Source of the DNA: Catenovulum agarivorans DS-2
GTDB taxonomy: Bacteria; Pseudomonadota; Gammaproteobacteria; Enterobacterales; Alteromonadaceae
DNA length: 47,933 bases
Direction: 5' to 3'
Assembly: GCF_000568405.1 (NCBI RefSeq)
Contig: NZ_ARZY01000034.1
Span: 1 to 47,933, forward strand
This document shows positions 26,941-35,218 of the stretch, piece after piece. The notes beneath the pieces are model-generated. The model searched no databases, was not told the DNA's origin, and saw only the letters and a program-made list of their open reading frames with translations. Position numbers and translations under genes: made by a program. How positions within the stretch are numbered: position 1 is the first letter of the stretch; every line of letters starts with the position of its first letter.

Positions 26941-28617
26941 ATGACTGAAAGTTTTGCACAGCTTTTTGAAGAAAGCTTAAACGAAATCGAAACCCGTCCT
27001 GGTGCCATTGTTAAAGGTACTATCGTAGCAATCCAAAAAGACGTTATCTTAGTTGATGCTGGTTTAAAATCAGAAGCAGCTATTCCTGTTGAGCAATTTT
27101 ACAATGCTCAAGGCGAAGTAGAAGTTAACGTTGGTGATGAAATCGACGTAGCGTTAGACGCTGTTGAAGACGGTTTCGGTGAGACTATTCTTTCTCGCGA
27201 AAAAGCTAAGCGTCACGAAGCTTGGATCCGTTTGGAGAAAGCTTGTGAAGACAACGAGACTGTTGTAGGTCTAATCAGCGGTAAAGTTAAAGGTGGCTTT
27301 ACAGTTGAAGTTGAAGGCATCCGTGCTTTCTTACCAGGTTCTTTAGTAGATGTACGTCCAGTACGCGACACTACTTACTTAGAGAATGCTGAATTAGAAT
27401 TCAAAGTTATCAAGTTAGATCAAAAACGTAATAACGTAGTTGTTTCTCGTCGTGCTGTTATCGAGCAAGAAACAAGTGCTGAGCGTAGCGAATTATTAGC
27501 TAACTTAGAAGAAGGCCAAGAAGTAACTGGTATCGTTAAGAACTTAACTGACTACGGTGCGTTCGTAGATTTAGGCGGTTTAGACGGTCTATTGCACATC
27601 ACTGATATGGCTTGGAAACGTGTTAAGCACCCAAGCGAAATCGTTAACGTTGGTGATGAAATCACAGTTAAAGTATTGAAATTCGACAAAGAGAAATCTC
27701 GCGTATCTCTAGGCTTGAAGCAATTAGGTAGCGATCCTTGGTCTGAATTGGCAGCACGTTTCCCTGAAGGTTCTAAACTTGAAGGCCGTGTAACTAACTT
27801 AACTGACTATGGTTGTTTCGTTGAAATCCAAGAAGGCGTTGAAGGTCTTGTTCACGTTTCTGAAATGGATTGGACTAACAAAAACATCCACCCATCTAAA
27901 GTTGTTAACTTGGGTGACAATGTTCAAGTTATGGTACTTGAAATCGATGAAGAACGTCGTCGTATTTCATTAGGTCTTAAGCAATGTAAAGCTAACCCTT
28001 GGGAAGAGTTCGCTAAGAACTTCGCTAAAGGCGACCAAGTGTCTGGTAAGATCAAGTCAATTACTGACTTCGGTATCTTCATTGGTTTAGACGGTGGCAT
28101 CGATGGTCTTGTTCACTTATCTGACATTTCTTGGAATGTTGCTGGTGAAGAAGCAGTTCGTAGCTACAAGAAAGGTGAAGAGTTAACGGCTGTAGTATTA
28201 CAAGTAGATGCAGAGCGTGAGCGTATCTCTCTTGGTATCAAGCAAATTGACGAAGACCCATTCACTAACTACTTAAACGCTAATAAGAAAGGTGCTGTTG
28301 TAACTGGTACTGTTACTGCAGTTGACGCTAAAGGCGCGACTATCGAATTAGCTGAAAGTGTTGAAGGTTATGTACGTGTAAGCGATATTTCTCGTGACCG
28401 CGTAGAAGACGCTTCTGCTGAATTGAACGTTGGTGATGCTGTTGAAGCTAAATTCATGGGCGTAGATCGCAAAAACCGTGTTGTAAGCTTATCAATCAAA
28501 GCTAAAGACGAAGCTGAAGAAAAAGCTGCTGTAGAATCTGTTAATAAGCAACAAGATTCAGGCAATTTCAGCAACGCTATGGCTGAAGCATTTAAAAACG
28601 CTCAAAAAGGCGAATAA
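26941..28617 (+). CDS. rpsA: 30S ribosomal protein S1
   Basis: Ribosomal protein that binds mRNA leaders and unwinds structure. The 558-residue length equals the E. coli protein. Six S1 OB-fold repeats can be followed, the four central to C-terminal ones marked by repeated phrases such as [31 protein letters not shown] and [13 protein letters not shown]. The codon choice is noticeably more biased (GTT, GCT, GAA, CGT) than in neighbouring genes, fitting high expression. It is followed by a strong terminator, then ihfB. Confidence 0.98.
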   Translation: MTESFAQLFEESLNEIETRPGAIVKGTIVAIQKDVILVDAGLKSEAAIPVEQFYNAQGEVEVNVGDEIDVALDAVEDGFGETILSREKAKRHEAWIRLEKACEDNETVVGLISGKVKGGFTVEVEGIRAFLPGSLVDVRPVRDTTYLENAELEFKVIKLDQKRNNVVVSRRAVIEQETSAERSELLANLEEGQEVTGIVKNLTDYGAFVDLGGLDGLLHITDMAWKRVKHPSEIVNVGDEITVKVLKFDKEKSRVSLGLKQLGSDPWSELAARFPEGSKLEGRVTNLTDYGCFVEIQEGVEGLVHVSEMDWTNKNIHPSKVVNLGDNVQVMVLEIDEERRRISLGLKQCKANPWEEFAKNFAKGDQVSGKIKSITDFGIFIGLDGGIDGLVHLSDISWNVAGEEAVRSYKKGEELTAVVLQVDAERERISLGIKQIDEDPFTNYLNANKKGAVVTGTVTAVDAKGATIELAESVEGYVRVSDISRDRVEDASAELNVGDAVEAKFMGVDRKNRVVSLSIKAKDEAEEKAAVESVNKQQDSGNFSNAMAEAFKNAQKGE

Positions 28618-28626
28618 AATCAAATA

Positions 28627-28653
28627 AGAGAGTAGATTTTCTACTCTCTTTTT
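28627..28653 (+). terminator. Intrinsic terminator of rpsA
   Basis: Perfect 10-bp stem AGAGAGTAGA / TCTACTCTCT with a TTT loop and a trailing TTTT, 9 bases after the rpsA stop. Confidence 0.85.
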
Positions 28654-28662
28654 CCCTTCCTT

Positions 28663-28671
28663 TGTTATACT
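28663..28671 (+). promoter_or_regulatory. Extended -10 promoter of ihfB
   Basis: TG-T-TATACT (TG at 28663-28664, TATACT at 28666-28671) lies just after the rpsA terminator and about 38 bases before the ihfB ATG, giving ihfB and the lap genes a promoter independent of rpsA. Confidence 0.6.
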
Positions 28672-28709
28672 TTGGTAGTACCCCCTTTAAATTAGACCGG
28701 AGTAACAAC

Positions 28710-29000
28710 ATGACTAAGTCTGAACTAATTGAATTAATGGCTTCTAAACAACCTACTTTGCAATTAAAAGAGGTTGAATCAGGTGTTAAAGAATTACTCG
28801 AATATATGGCGCAATCACTAGCAGAAGGTGACCGTATCGAAATTCGTGGTTTCGGTAGTTTCTCATTACACTTTAGAGCGCCGCGCACGGGTCGTAACCC
28901 AAAGACTGGCGAATCAGTTGAATTAGAGGGCAAGTATGTTCCGTATTTCAAACCAGGTAAAGAATTACGCGAACGTGTAAATGCGAGTTTAAACGCTTAA
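28710..29000 (+). CDS. ihfB: Integration host factor subunit beta
   Basis: DNA-bending nucleoid protein forming a heterodimer with IhfA. The start at 28710 follows GGAG and gives the standard [10 protein letters not shown] opening and 96 residues; the longer frame runs through the promoter. The DNA-contacting arm shows [13 protein letters not shown] and [11 protein letters not shown], with the intercalating proline. lapA follows after 16 bases, and the rpsA-ihfB-lapA-lapB-pyrF order is the gammaproteobacterial one. Confidence 0.97.
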   Translation: MTKSELIELMASKQPTLQLKEVESGVKELLEYMAQSLAEGDRIEIRGFGSFSLHFRAPRTGRNPKTGESVELEGKYVPYFKPGKELRERVNASLNA

Positions 29001-29016
29001 TTCCCAAGGATTCATT

Positions 29017-29304
29017 TTGAAAACAGCGCTTTATTTATTAGTTGCGATAATCCTAGCTGGTATTTTACTTCTGTTATCAAGTTATAATACCAGTCAGGTC
29101 GAGCTTAATTATTTGTTGGCTGTAAAGTCCATGCCGCTAGCTGTTGCACTGGCGCTCTTTTTGTTTTTTGGTGTTGCTGTTTCTTCAATAGCTTGGGCTA
29201 TTTATACGTTTAAACTGAAATATCAATTACAAAAGCGCAATTGGAAAATTAATAAGCTTAACCGAGAAATCGAAATGCTTAGATTGCAAATTAAAGATCA
29301 ATAA
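29017..29304 (+). CDS. lapA: Lipopolysaccharide assembly protein LapA
   Basis: Small inner-membrane protein working with LapB in control of LPS synthesis and LpxC turnover. The 95 residues contain two membrane helices (about 3-21 and 41-63, DUF1049 pattern) and a C-terminal charged coiled coil (KRNWKINKLNREIEML). The start is a TTG at 29017 with AAGGA 6 bases upstream; no ATG is available in a suitable place, so the weak start seems real and would keep LapA low. Its stop abuts the lapB ATG. Confidence 0.92.
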   Translation: MKTALYLLVAIILAGILLLLSSYNTSQVELNYLLAVKSMPLAVALALFLFFGVAVSSIAWAIYTFKLKYQLQKRNWKINKLNREIEMLRLQIKDQ

Positions 29305-30453
29305 ATGCCTGAAATTCTCTTTTTACTCCTACCGGTAGTCGCTTGGTATGGCTACATAATGGGCCGCAATAGTTACCGTAAAGAACAATTAAAACAACAC
29401 GAAAAAATTAACCAAGATTTTTTATCTGGCTTAAACCTCTTTCTGAACAACCAGCGTGATAAAGCAATCAATGTTTTAATTGAAAACCTCGAAGTTAATA
29501 ACGAAACCTTTACTACTCATATCGCCTTAGGCAAATTATTTAGAGCCAAAGGGGAAAATGATAGGGCAATAAAAATTCACCAATTTTTAGCTAAACAAGA
29601 CGTGTTAAGCCCAGAGCAAAGACGCACGTCGATCATGCAATTGGCTCGCGACTATATAGATTGTGCATTATACGACAGAGCTGAAGCTTTATTGCTGCCG
29701 TTATTAGATGACAAACAATGTTCACGCGAAGCAAGAGTGATGTTATCGCGTGTCTATCAAGTTTTTAAAGACTGGCAAAAAGCCTACGAAATGATTGAGC
29801 CAGTTGAAGTATTAGAAGGCGAAAATTTTTCTAATACTAAAGCCTATTTGTTGTGCGAATTAGCATCATCGCACACAGGTGAAACTAAAGCACAAATGTT
29901 AGTTAAAGCCATTGCTTTACAAACAAATTGTGCAAGAGCCTATCTTGAATTAATAGATCATTACGCTGCTAATAATGCCAAAAAACAAGCGCAACAATGT
30001 GCTATTGAGTTGGCAAAACAATGCCCCGAATTTGCTGTGTTATTGATGGAAAAAATTGACACCTTTATCACTGAGGAAGCACAAAAGCTCGAATTTTTAG
30101 AGCAGGTTGGGCAGATCACCAGCAGTACGGCGGTTGTTGCACAAATAGCAGATATTTATCAAAACCAAAGCAAAAACTCTGATGCGCGTAAAAAAGTACT
30201 TCAACTGTTGGAAAAACACGCAACTATCAATGGTTTTGCGCACTTATTGCACCTGAATGCGAAAAAAATTGACTCACCTGAAGCCCAACAAATGATGGTA
30301 AATTTAGAAGGCATGGTGAGAAACAAACTAAAACAACTTCCGAAATTTGAATGTGATCAATGTGGTTACCAAGGTAGTTTATTATTTTGGCAATGTCCGC
30401 GTTGTAAACATTGGGGAAGTGTGAAACCTATAATTGGACTGACTGGAGACTAG
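29305..30453 (+). CDS. lapB: Lipopolysaccharide assembly protein LapB (YciM)
   Basis: TPR protein anchored to the inner membrane that recruits FtsH to degrade LpxC and scaffolds LPS synthesis. The 382-residue protein has an N-terminal membrane helix (about 2-18), roughly nine TPR-like helical pairs (about 35-340), and a C-terminal rubredoxin-type zinc site C350-x2-C353...C364-x2-C367. It is in zero-gap contact with lapA and 5 bases before pyrF, matching the conserved cluster. Confidence 0.96.
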   Translation: MPEILFLLLPVVAWYGYIMGRNSYRKEQLKQHEKINQDFLSGLNLFLNNQRDKAINVLIENLEVNNETFTTHIALGKLFRAKGENDRAIKIHQFLAKQDVLSPEQRRTSIMQLARDYIDCALYDRAEALLLPLLDDKQCSREARVMLSRVYQVFKDWQKAYEMIEPVEVLEGENFSNTKAYLLCELASSHTGETKAQMLVKAIALQTNCARAYLELIDHYAANNAKKQAQQCAIELAKQCPEFAVLLMEKIDTFITEEAQKLEFLEQVGQITSSTAVVAQIADIYQNQSKNSDARKKVLQLLEKHATINGFAHLLHLNAKKIDSPEAQQMMVNLEGMVRNKLKQLPKFECDQCGYQGSLLFWQCPRCKHWGSVKPIIGLTGD

Positions 30454-30458
30454 ACTTG

Positions 30459-31163
30459 ATGAGTATTACCGAATCACCTGTAGTAGTGGCGTTAGACTTT
30501 GATGATGCAAACAAAGCATTATCTTTTGTTGAACAGATTTCTCCAGAAGACTGTCGTTTAAAAGTGGGTAAAGAAATGTTTACCTATTTTGGTCCTGAAT
30601 TTGTTAAAGCACTTTGCAACAAGGGTTTTGATGTGTTTTTGGATCTAAAGTTTCACGATATTCCAGCGACAACTGCAAAGGCTTGTTTAGCCGCGGCCCA
30701 GTTAGGTGTTTGGATGGTTAACGTGCATTGTAGCGGTGGTACCACAATGATGCGCACCGCACGAGAAATGCTCAACGATAATTGTGCTGTGCCACCTTTA
30801 TTGATTGGTGTAACCGTATTAACCAGCATGGATGATACAGACATTCAACAAATTGGCATTCAGCGTCCAGCTGGCGAGCAAGTTATCGCATTGGCAGGGC
30901 TTGCGCAGCAAGCGGGCTTAGATGGTGTAGTTTGTTCAGCACAGGAAGCATCTTTATTAAAATCGACTTATGGCAAAGATTTTAAATTAATCACGCCTGG
31001 CATTCGTCCTATTGGCAGTGCGGTTGGCGATCAAAAACGAGTCATGACACCTGTTCAAGCAATGCAGGCAGGCTCTGATTACTTGGTCATTGGCCGACCC
31101 GTTACCCAAGCTAACAATCCCAAACAGGTATTAACTGAGATTAATCAATCTTTATTGGTATAA
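30459..31163 (+). CDS. pyrF: Orotidine 5'-phosphate decarboxylase PyrF
   Basis: Last step of UMP synthesis. The ATG at 30459 is chosen because it gives 234 residues and the conserved [10 protein letters not shown] opening; the longer in-frame start lies inside lapB. The catalytic DxKxxD motif is visible in [12 protein letters not shown], with GVTVLTS and the C-terminal VIGRPVTQA phosphate-binding block. GGAG lies inside the end of lapB, so translation is probably coupled. Convergent with ldhA. Confidence 0.97.
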   Translation: MSITESPVVVALDFDDANKALSFVEQISPEDCRLKVGKEMFTYFGPEFVKALCNKGFDVFLDLKFHDIPATTAKACLAAAQLGVWMVNVHCSGGTTMMRTAREMLNDNCAVPPLLIGVTVLTSMDDTDIQQIGIQRPAGEQVIALAGLAQQAGLDGVVCSAQEASLLKSTYGKDFKLITPGIRPIGSAVGDQKRVMTPVQAMQAGSDYLVIGRPVTQANNPKQVLTEINQSLLV

Positions 31164-31169
31164 ACCAAT

Positions 31170-31208
31170 ATTGCCTGAATCAACTCGGTTTAATTTGGTT
31201 CAGGCAAT
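31170..31208. terminator. Hairpin between convergent pyrF and ldhA
   Basis: Stem ATTGCCTGAA / TTCAGGCAAT (10 bp perfect) with a 19-base loop, 7 bases after the pyrF stop and overlapping the last codons of ldhA. There is no strong T-run, so its role as terminator is only likely from position. Confidence 0.45.
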
Positions 31209-32175
31209 CTTGCTGATTATTTAAAAGTTGAATATTACCCAATGTGGTTTGGGCGATAGCCGTTAAGGCTTCTTGTGTAAAGAAGCCTTGATGGCCAGTA
31301 ATTAATACATTTGGGAAAGTTAACAAACGTTGAAATACATCGTCATCGATAATTTCATTGCTTAAATCTTCAAAAAACAAGTTTGCTTCTTGTTCGTATA
31401 CATCCAACCCTAAGTAGCCGATTTTCCGAGCTTTTAATCCTTTAATCATTGCATCGGTATCAATTAACCCACCTCGGCTTGTATTAACTATCATTACACC
31501 TTCGCGCATTAACGCTAAACTATCTTGGTTAATTAGATGATGAGTTTGTGGAGTCAAAGGGCAGTGTAAACTAATAATATCAGCCTGCTTGTATAAAGTT
31601 TCCAAGCTGACATACGCCACATCATCAATTGGCGTTTCAGTGGGATCAAATGCCAAAATGTTACAACCAAACCCTTTTAGGATATTAATGGTTGCATGGC
31701 CAATTTTACCAGTACCAATAATACCAACGGTCTTTTTAAATAAATTAAAACCCAATAAGCCATTTAGTGAAAAGTTATCTTCTTTAACTCTATTGTAAGC
31801 TTTATGGAACTTGCGGCTTAAAGTAAGCATTAAACCAACTGTATGCTCAGCGACCGCTTCGGGACTATAGCTAGGGACCCGGCAAACCCGTATATTTAAA
31901 TTTTCAGCGGCTTGTAAATCGACATTGTTAAAACCCGCACACCTTAAAGCGACAATATTACAGCCGAATTCTGACAACTGGCTTAATACCGCTTGGTTGA
32001 CTGTATCGTTTACAAAAACACAAACTGCGTCGTATCCGCCTTGGCATAACTGAACATTTTGTTCGGTTAATGGCACTTCAAAATAGTCGACTTGGCAGTC
32101 AAACTCATGTCTAAATTGTTCAAAATAGGTTTTGTCGTAAGGTTTAGCACTAAACAGGGCAATTTTGTTGGGCAT
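31180..32175 (-). CDS. ldhA: D-lactate dehydrogenase (fermentative, LdhA-type)
   Basis: NADH-dependent D-2-hydroxyacid dehydrogenase producing D-lactate from pyruvate. The protein has the N-terminal SAKPYDKTYFEQ motif of LdhA, LRCAGFNNVDL, PEAVAEHTVGLML, the NAD-binding GTGKIG, ISLHCPLTP, NTSRGGLIDT (catalytic Arg) and the GHQGF block (catalytic His). The start at 32175 is preferred by similarity at the N-terminus; an ATG at 32190 adds five residues. Either way the start lies inside the end of the glutathione peroxidase gene (26 or 41 bases overlap), so the two form one unit. Confidence 0.94.
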   Translation of the reverse strand: MPNKIALFSAKPYDKTYFEQFRHEFDCQVDYFEVPLTEQNVQLCQGGYDAVCVFVNDTVNQAVLSQLSEFGCNIVALRCAGFNNVDLQAAENLNIRVCRVPSYSPEAVAEHTVGLMLTLSRKFHKAYNRVKEDNFSLNGLLGFNLFKKTVGIIGTGKIGHATINILKGFGCNILAFDPTETPIDDVAYVSLETLYKQADIISLHCPLTPQTHHLINQDSLALMREGVMIVNTSRGGLIDTDAMIKGLKARKIGYLGLDVYEQEANLFFEDLSNEIIDDDVFQRLLTFPNVLITGHQGFFTQEALTAIAQTTLGNIQLLNNQQDCLNQIKPS

Positions 32176-32644
32176 AATGGGCAAACTCATTCGTTATTTT
32201 CTCAGGCGTCGTGGTAGAGCCATAGCGCCTAACAACTTCACCTTCAGGGGAAATTAAAAACTTAGTGAAATTCCATTTAATTGACTCACTACCTAATAAG
32301 CCTTTTTTCTGTTTTTTGAGATATTTGAATAGAGGGTGTGCGCTCTCGCCATTTACATCAATTTTTGCCAGTACTGGAAAGCTCACTTTATACATTAGGC
32401 TGCAAAAGCTTTGAATTTCTTCATTGCGGCCTGGCTCTTGTTCGCCAAATTGATTACACGGAAATGCTAATACCTGCAAGCAATTAGCATATTCCTGTTG
32501 GAGTTTTTCTAACCCCTCGTATTGGGGAGTGAAACCACAATGGCTAGCAGTATTGACAACAAGAAGCCATTTACCACGAAACTGGTTTAATGAGATTTGA
32601 TGGCCGTTTGCTTTTTCTACGCAGAATTGATAGATATTTGACAC
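32150..32644 (-). CDS. Glutathione peroxidase family protein (BtuE/GPx-type)
   Basis: A 164-residue thiol peroxidase of the glutathione peroxidase family. The peroxidatic residue is Cys36 (NTASHCGFTPQY), not selenocysteine. The Gln and Trp/Asn of the catalytic tetrad lie in FPCNQFGEQEPG and IKWNFTKFL. Cys-type bacterial members often use thioredoxin. The start is GTG at 32644 with an excellent AAGGAG 7 bases upstream. It overlaps ldhA at its 3' end. Confidence 0.92.
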   Translation of the reverse strand: MSNIYQFCVEKANGHQISLNQFRGKWLLVVNTASHCGFTPQYEGLEKLQQEYANCLQVLAFPCNQFGEQEPGRNEEIQSFCSLMYKVSFPVLAKIDVNGESAHPLFKYLKKQKKGLLGSESIKWNFTKFLISPEGEVVRRYGSTTTPEKITNEFAHYAQQNCPV

Positions 32645-32720
32645 TGTTCACTCCTTGAAGTCTTAATCTATCGGTATGTTACGCCAATAAGGGGCTAGAG
32701 ATCAATTAAAGAAAACAGCA

Positions 32721-33305
32721 TTACGCTGATTTCTTTAATGTACGTTTTCGCCTTGGCTTGCTGTATTCAAATGCAGGATAGCCAAAAACATATAGCCTTT
32801 GTTTTTTCCAGTTTTTGTATTTGCTTTCGTTCATGTCGTGGCCAAGTTCATCCCACTCAGCACGAAACTGCACGGCCGTCCGGTAGGCATGCAACTGGAG
32901 CTCAGAGGGGAAATCAGTGTAGCCTAACGAAAAAGTCTTAACCGCTGGTTTGCCATTTTTTCGATAACTAACCCAATAAAACCTTTCTATTTCGCCTCGT
33001 CTTTTGTCTAATTTTTCTCTATACCCAACCCCGTTATAACCACAACTGGTATTAGGGTTGGGTTTATGTTTGCGCTTTATCATATGAGTTGGATAAAGCG
33101 CTTTTAGTTGTTTGTTACGATTGATTGCAGCTTTTAACGCTTTTTCAATTCCACCCCATTGTTTATACGAATAAAAACCACCTAGGTCTTTTTTATTACG
33201 TATAAACCGCATTTGGCATCCTGAGTTACATGGGAAACTGATTCCGTGCGCGTCTTCATTCAGTATCACTTTCAGGTGATCTGGAATATAGTCAGGTACA
33301 GGCAC
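32721..33305 (-). CDS. AP2-like domain DNA-binding protein
   Basis: A 194-residue basic protein. I see two modules that resemble the bacterial AP2/ERF DNA-binding fold: a degenerate one at about 18-65 (GISFPCN...GGIEKALKAAINRNKQL) and a better one at about 88-155 (GVGYREK, WVSYRKNGKPAVKTFSLG, then a helix ending RAEWDEL). The C-terminal 35 residues are Lys/Arg/Trp/Tyr-rich. Bacterial AP2 proteins often belong to mobile elements or homing endonucleases, but no HNH motif is present. The start is GTG at 33305 with an in-frame stop just upstream and no strong ribosome site. Function unknown; the assignment is by pattern. Confidence 0.6.
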   Translation of the reverse strand: MPVPDYIPDHLKVILNEDAHGISFPCNSGCQMRFIRNKKDLGGFYSYKQWGGIEKALKAAINRNKQLKALYPTHMIKRKHKPNPNTSCGYNGVGYREKLDKRRGEIERFYWVSYRKNGKPAVKTFSLGYTDFPSELQLHAYRTAVQFRAEWDELGHDMNESKYKNWKKQRLYVFGYPAFEYSKPRRKRTLKKSA

Positions 33306-33432
33306 AATGCATACTCATCTATTGTCAATTTTTGTTTACCGCTAAAAACATTAAAAAATGACAAGTCAATTTAAAAATGTTTCGTAAATAAAAAATGCAA
33401 ACAGCCACTTAGTATATAGACTGTTACATTTA

Positions 33433-33446
33433 TCTAAAATTTTAGA
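33433..33446. repeat. 14-bp perfect palindrome downstream of sbcB
   Basis: TCTAAAATTTTAGA in the 174-base gap between sbcB and the AP2-like gene. It could be an operator for the AP2-like gene or part of the sbcB terminator, since AGACA...TGTCT arms also flank it on the sbcB side (about 33444-33467). Confidence 0.35.
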
Positions 33447-33479
33447 CAACAGATCCCCATTGTGTCTAATATTTTATCC

Positions 33480-34916
33480 TTATAATTCGTTTAAATATTG
33501 AAAAAGTGACTTTAAAACCGACATTTTCGCCTGATCTTCAGAATATTGCTCAGCTAATTGTTGAATTTGGCTGGCAAAGCTATTCAGGCTCAACCCGTAA
33601 GTACCTGATTCATCAGTTAGCCTATGTTGGCAATGACTGCGCCATTTTGCTTGCTCCTCAACCGATAGTAGGTGAGGGTAGTTACGGCCTTTAAAACGAA
33701 ACCATAAAGTTGAAAAGCGTTCATCTTCAAAGTGTGGCTGAAATTCGGCTAAAGTTTCTACACGTTTTTGTTGAATTTGTTCCATAACAGCTTGGTCAGC
33801 ATCTGATGCAAAGCCATCATATAATGCAAAATCGGCATCGACAGCACCTTCAAACTCCATTGATTCATATACTTGGGTTAGCTTTTCACGAATGATTGGA
33901 TTTTGTTTAATAAAAGCTAAATTATTCAAACATTGCTGTCTGTCTATTTTCAAACGCTCAGCATTTTCTGGCAATAATGTTTTAGCTGTTGCTAGCACTG
34001 GGCACTTATTTAAGTGGATTAGCTTAATCGGTAATCGAGATTCACCTTCTGCGAATTCACTTGATGGTTTAAACATATTTTGTTTAATTTCTTCCACCGA
34101 TAAATTAACCAAAGGTTTTGGATCTAACGCGAGATTTAAAACAATAACCGCATTATTGTTAGTTGGGTGCCAAGCAATTGGACAAATCCAAGTGCAACAG
34201 CCATGTTCAGCCTTAATTTTGGAGGACACATGCATAAGTGGCGTTAAGTTATTGATGTCAATCAGCTCTGCCAACTTACGCTTATTGCGCATATCAAACA
34301 GGTATTGATACAACTTAGGCTGCTTTTGTTTAATTAAACGAGCCATCGCAATTGTTGCACGCACGTCAGAAACAGCATCATGCGCATTTTCGTGTGCTAA
34401 ACCATTCGCAACGGTTAAATTTTCTAATTTAAAACTCGGTGAACCATCTTCTTTTTTCGGCCAGTTAATACCTTCAGGCCTAAGTGCATAACAAGTTCTA
34501 ACTAAATCAATAATATCCCAACGGCTATTGCCATTTTTCCATTCGCGCTCATATGGGTTAAAAAAGTTTCGGTACGCACTATATCGAGTAACCTCGTCGT
34601 CAAATCGAATGGTATTGTAGCCAACACTACAAGTATTAGGTTTAGACATCTCTGCTAATACTTTTTGCATAAACTGATGTTCACAAATACCTTTGCGCTC
34701 GACGATCTTTGGCGTAAGCTTAGTAATTAAGCAAGCCTCTGGGTTGGGTAAATAATCCATTGGCAGTTTACAAAAAAACTCTTTTGGCTCATCAATTTCA
34801 TTTAAATCTAAATCCGTGCGAATTGCTGCAAATTGCGCAGGGTGATCTAGCTTAGGTGACGCCCCCCAAGTCTCATAATCATGCCAAAGTATGGATGGTT
34901 GGTTTTTGTTGTTCAT
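33480..34916 (-). CDS. sbcB: Exodeoxyribonuclease I (SbcB)
   Basis: 3'-5' single-stranded DNA exonuclease acting in repair and mismatch correction. The 478 residues match E. coli ExoI (475). DEDDh-type motifs are visible: HDYETWGASP (Exo I, Asp/Glu metal ligands), GYNTIRFDDEV (Exo II) and HDAVSDVRAT (Exo III, His and Asp). The SH3-like and C-terminal helical domains follow. Good GGAGA ribosome site. It lies directly left of the accessory integrase-remnant/DUF262 segment and is divergent from it. Confidence 0.96.
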   Translation of the reverse strand: MNNKNQPSILWHDYETWGASPKLDHPAQFAAIRTDLDLNEIDEPKEFFCKLPMDYLPNPEACLITKLTPKIVERKGICEHQFMQKVLAEMSKPNTCSVGYNTIRFDDEVTRYSAYRNFFNPYEREWKNGNSRWDIIDLVRTCYALRPEGINWPKKEDGSPSFKLENLTVANGLAHENAHDAVSDVRATIAMARLIKQKQPKLYQYLFDMRNKRKLAELIDINNLTPLMHVSSKIKAEHGCCTWICPIAWHPTNNNAVIVLNLALDPKPLVNLSVEEIKQNMFKPSSEFAEGESRLPIKLIHLNKCPVLATAKTLLPENAERLKIDRQQCLNNLAFIKQNPIIREKLTQVYESMEFEGAVDADFALYDGFASDADQAVMEQIQQKRVETLAEFQPHFEDERFSTLWFRFKGRNYPHLLSVEEQAKWRSHCQHRLTDESGTYGLSLNSFASQIQQLAEQYSEDQAKMSVLKSLFQYLNEL

Positions 34917-35040
34917 ATTTGTTCTCCATCCTAACTTATGTAGTTGAAATGCTTGTATAAGTTGAGTTTTTTGGTTTTCTCTTGTCTTTGTGCATCACTA
35001 GGTGCATCATAAATATACCTTTTGTGACCAGCTGGTTTTT

Positions 35041-35150
35041 ATGCCTTTAACTGATACTACATTAAGAAAAATAAATCGACATACTATACTAAACCAGAAC
35101 TCGCCGATCCAGATGGCTTATCTGTTAATGGCTCTATAAAATTCAAAGAA
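35041..35150 (+). pseudogene. Remnant of a tyrosine-recombinase integrase (N-terminal arm-binding domain)
   Basis: The bases from ATG 35041 encode MPLTDTTLRKINR, the hallmark opening of P4-type integrases (DUF4102 arm-DNA-binding domain). After a shift of reading frame near 35080-35085 the next frame reads YTKPELADPDGLSV then NGSIKF, matching the family's KLADxDGLxV...G.I.F continuation. That frame then drifts away from the family and stops at 35213. The core catalytic domain is absent. It is therefore a decayed 5' fragment, a scar of an integrated element between sbcB and the DUF262 pair. Another scar sign is the palindrome ACCAGCTGGT at 35027-35036 just before it. Confidence 0.7.
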
Positions 35151-35218
35151 TACAAAACTATAGTTATCAACAGCGTTGTGAAAGGCAAAATCAAAGTGTC
35201 TGGAGTGGGTTGACAGAG

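Noticed and set aside
34990-35009. Direct repeat GTGCATCA twice at 12-base spacing as an attachment site
   Set aside because: No matching copy is seen on the right side of the DUF262 pair, and 8-base repeats are common by chance.
35150-35212. Open frame continuing from the integrase remnant (KEYKTIVINSVVKGKIKV)
   Set aside because: It no longer resembles an integrase and ends just before the DUF262 gene; too short to call as a gene of its own.
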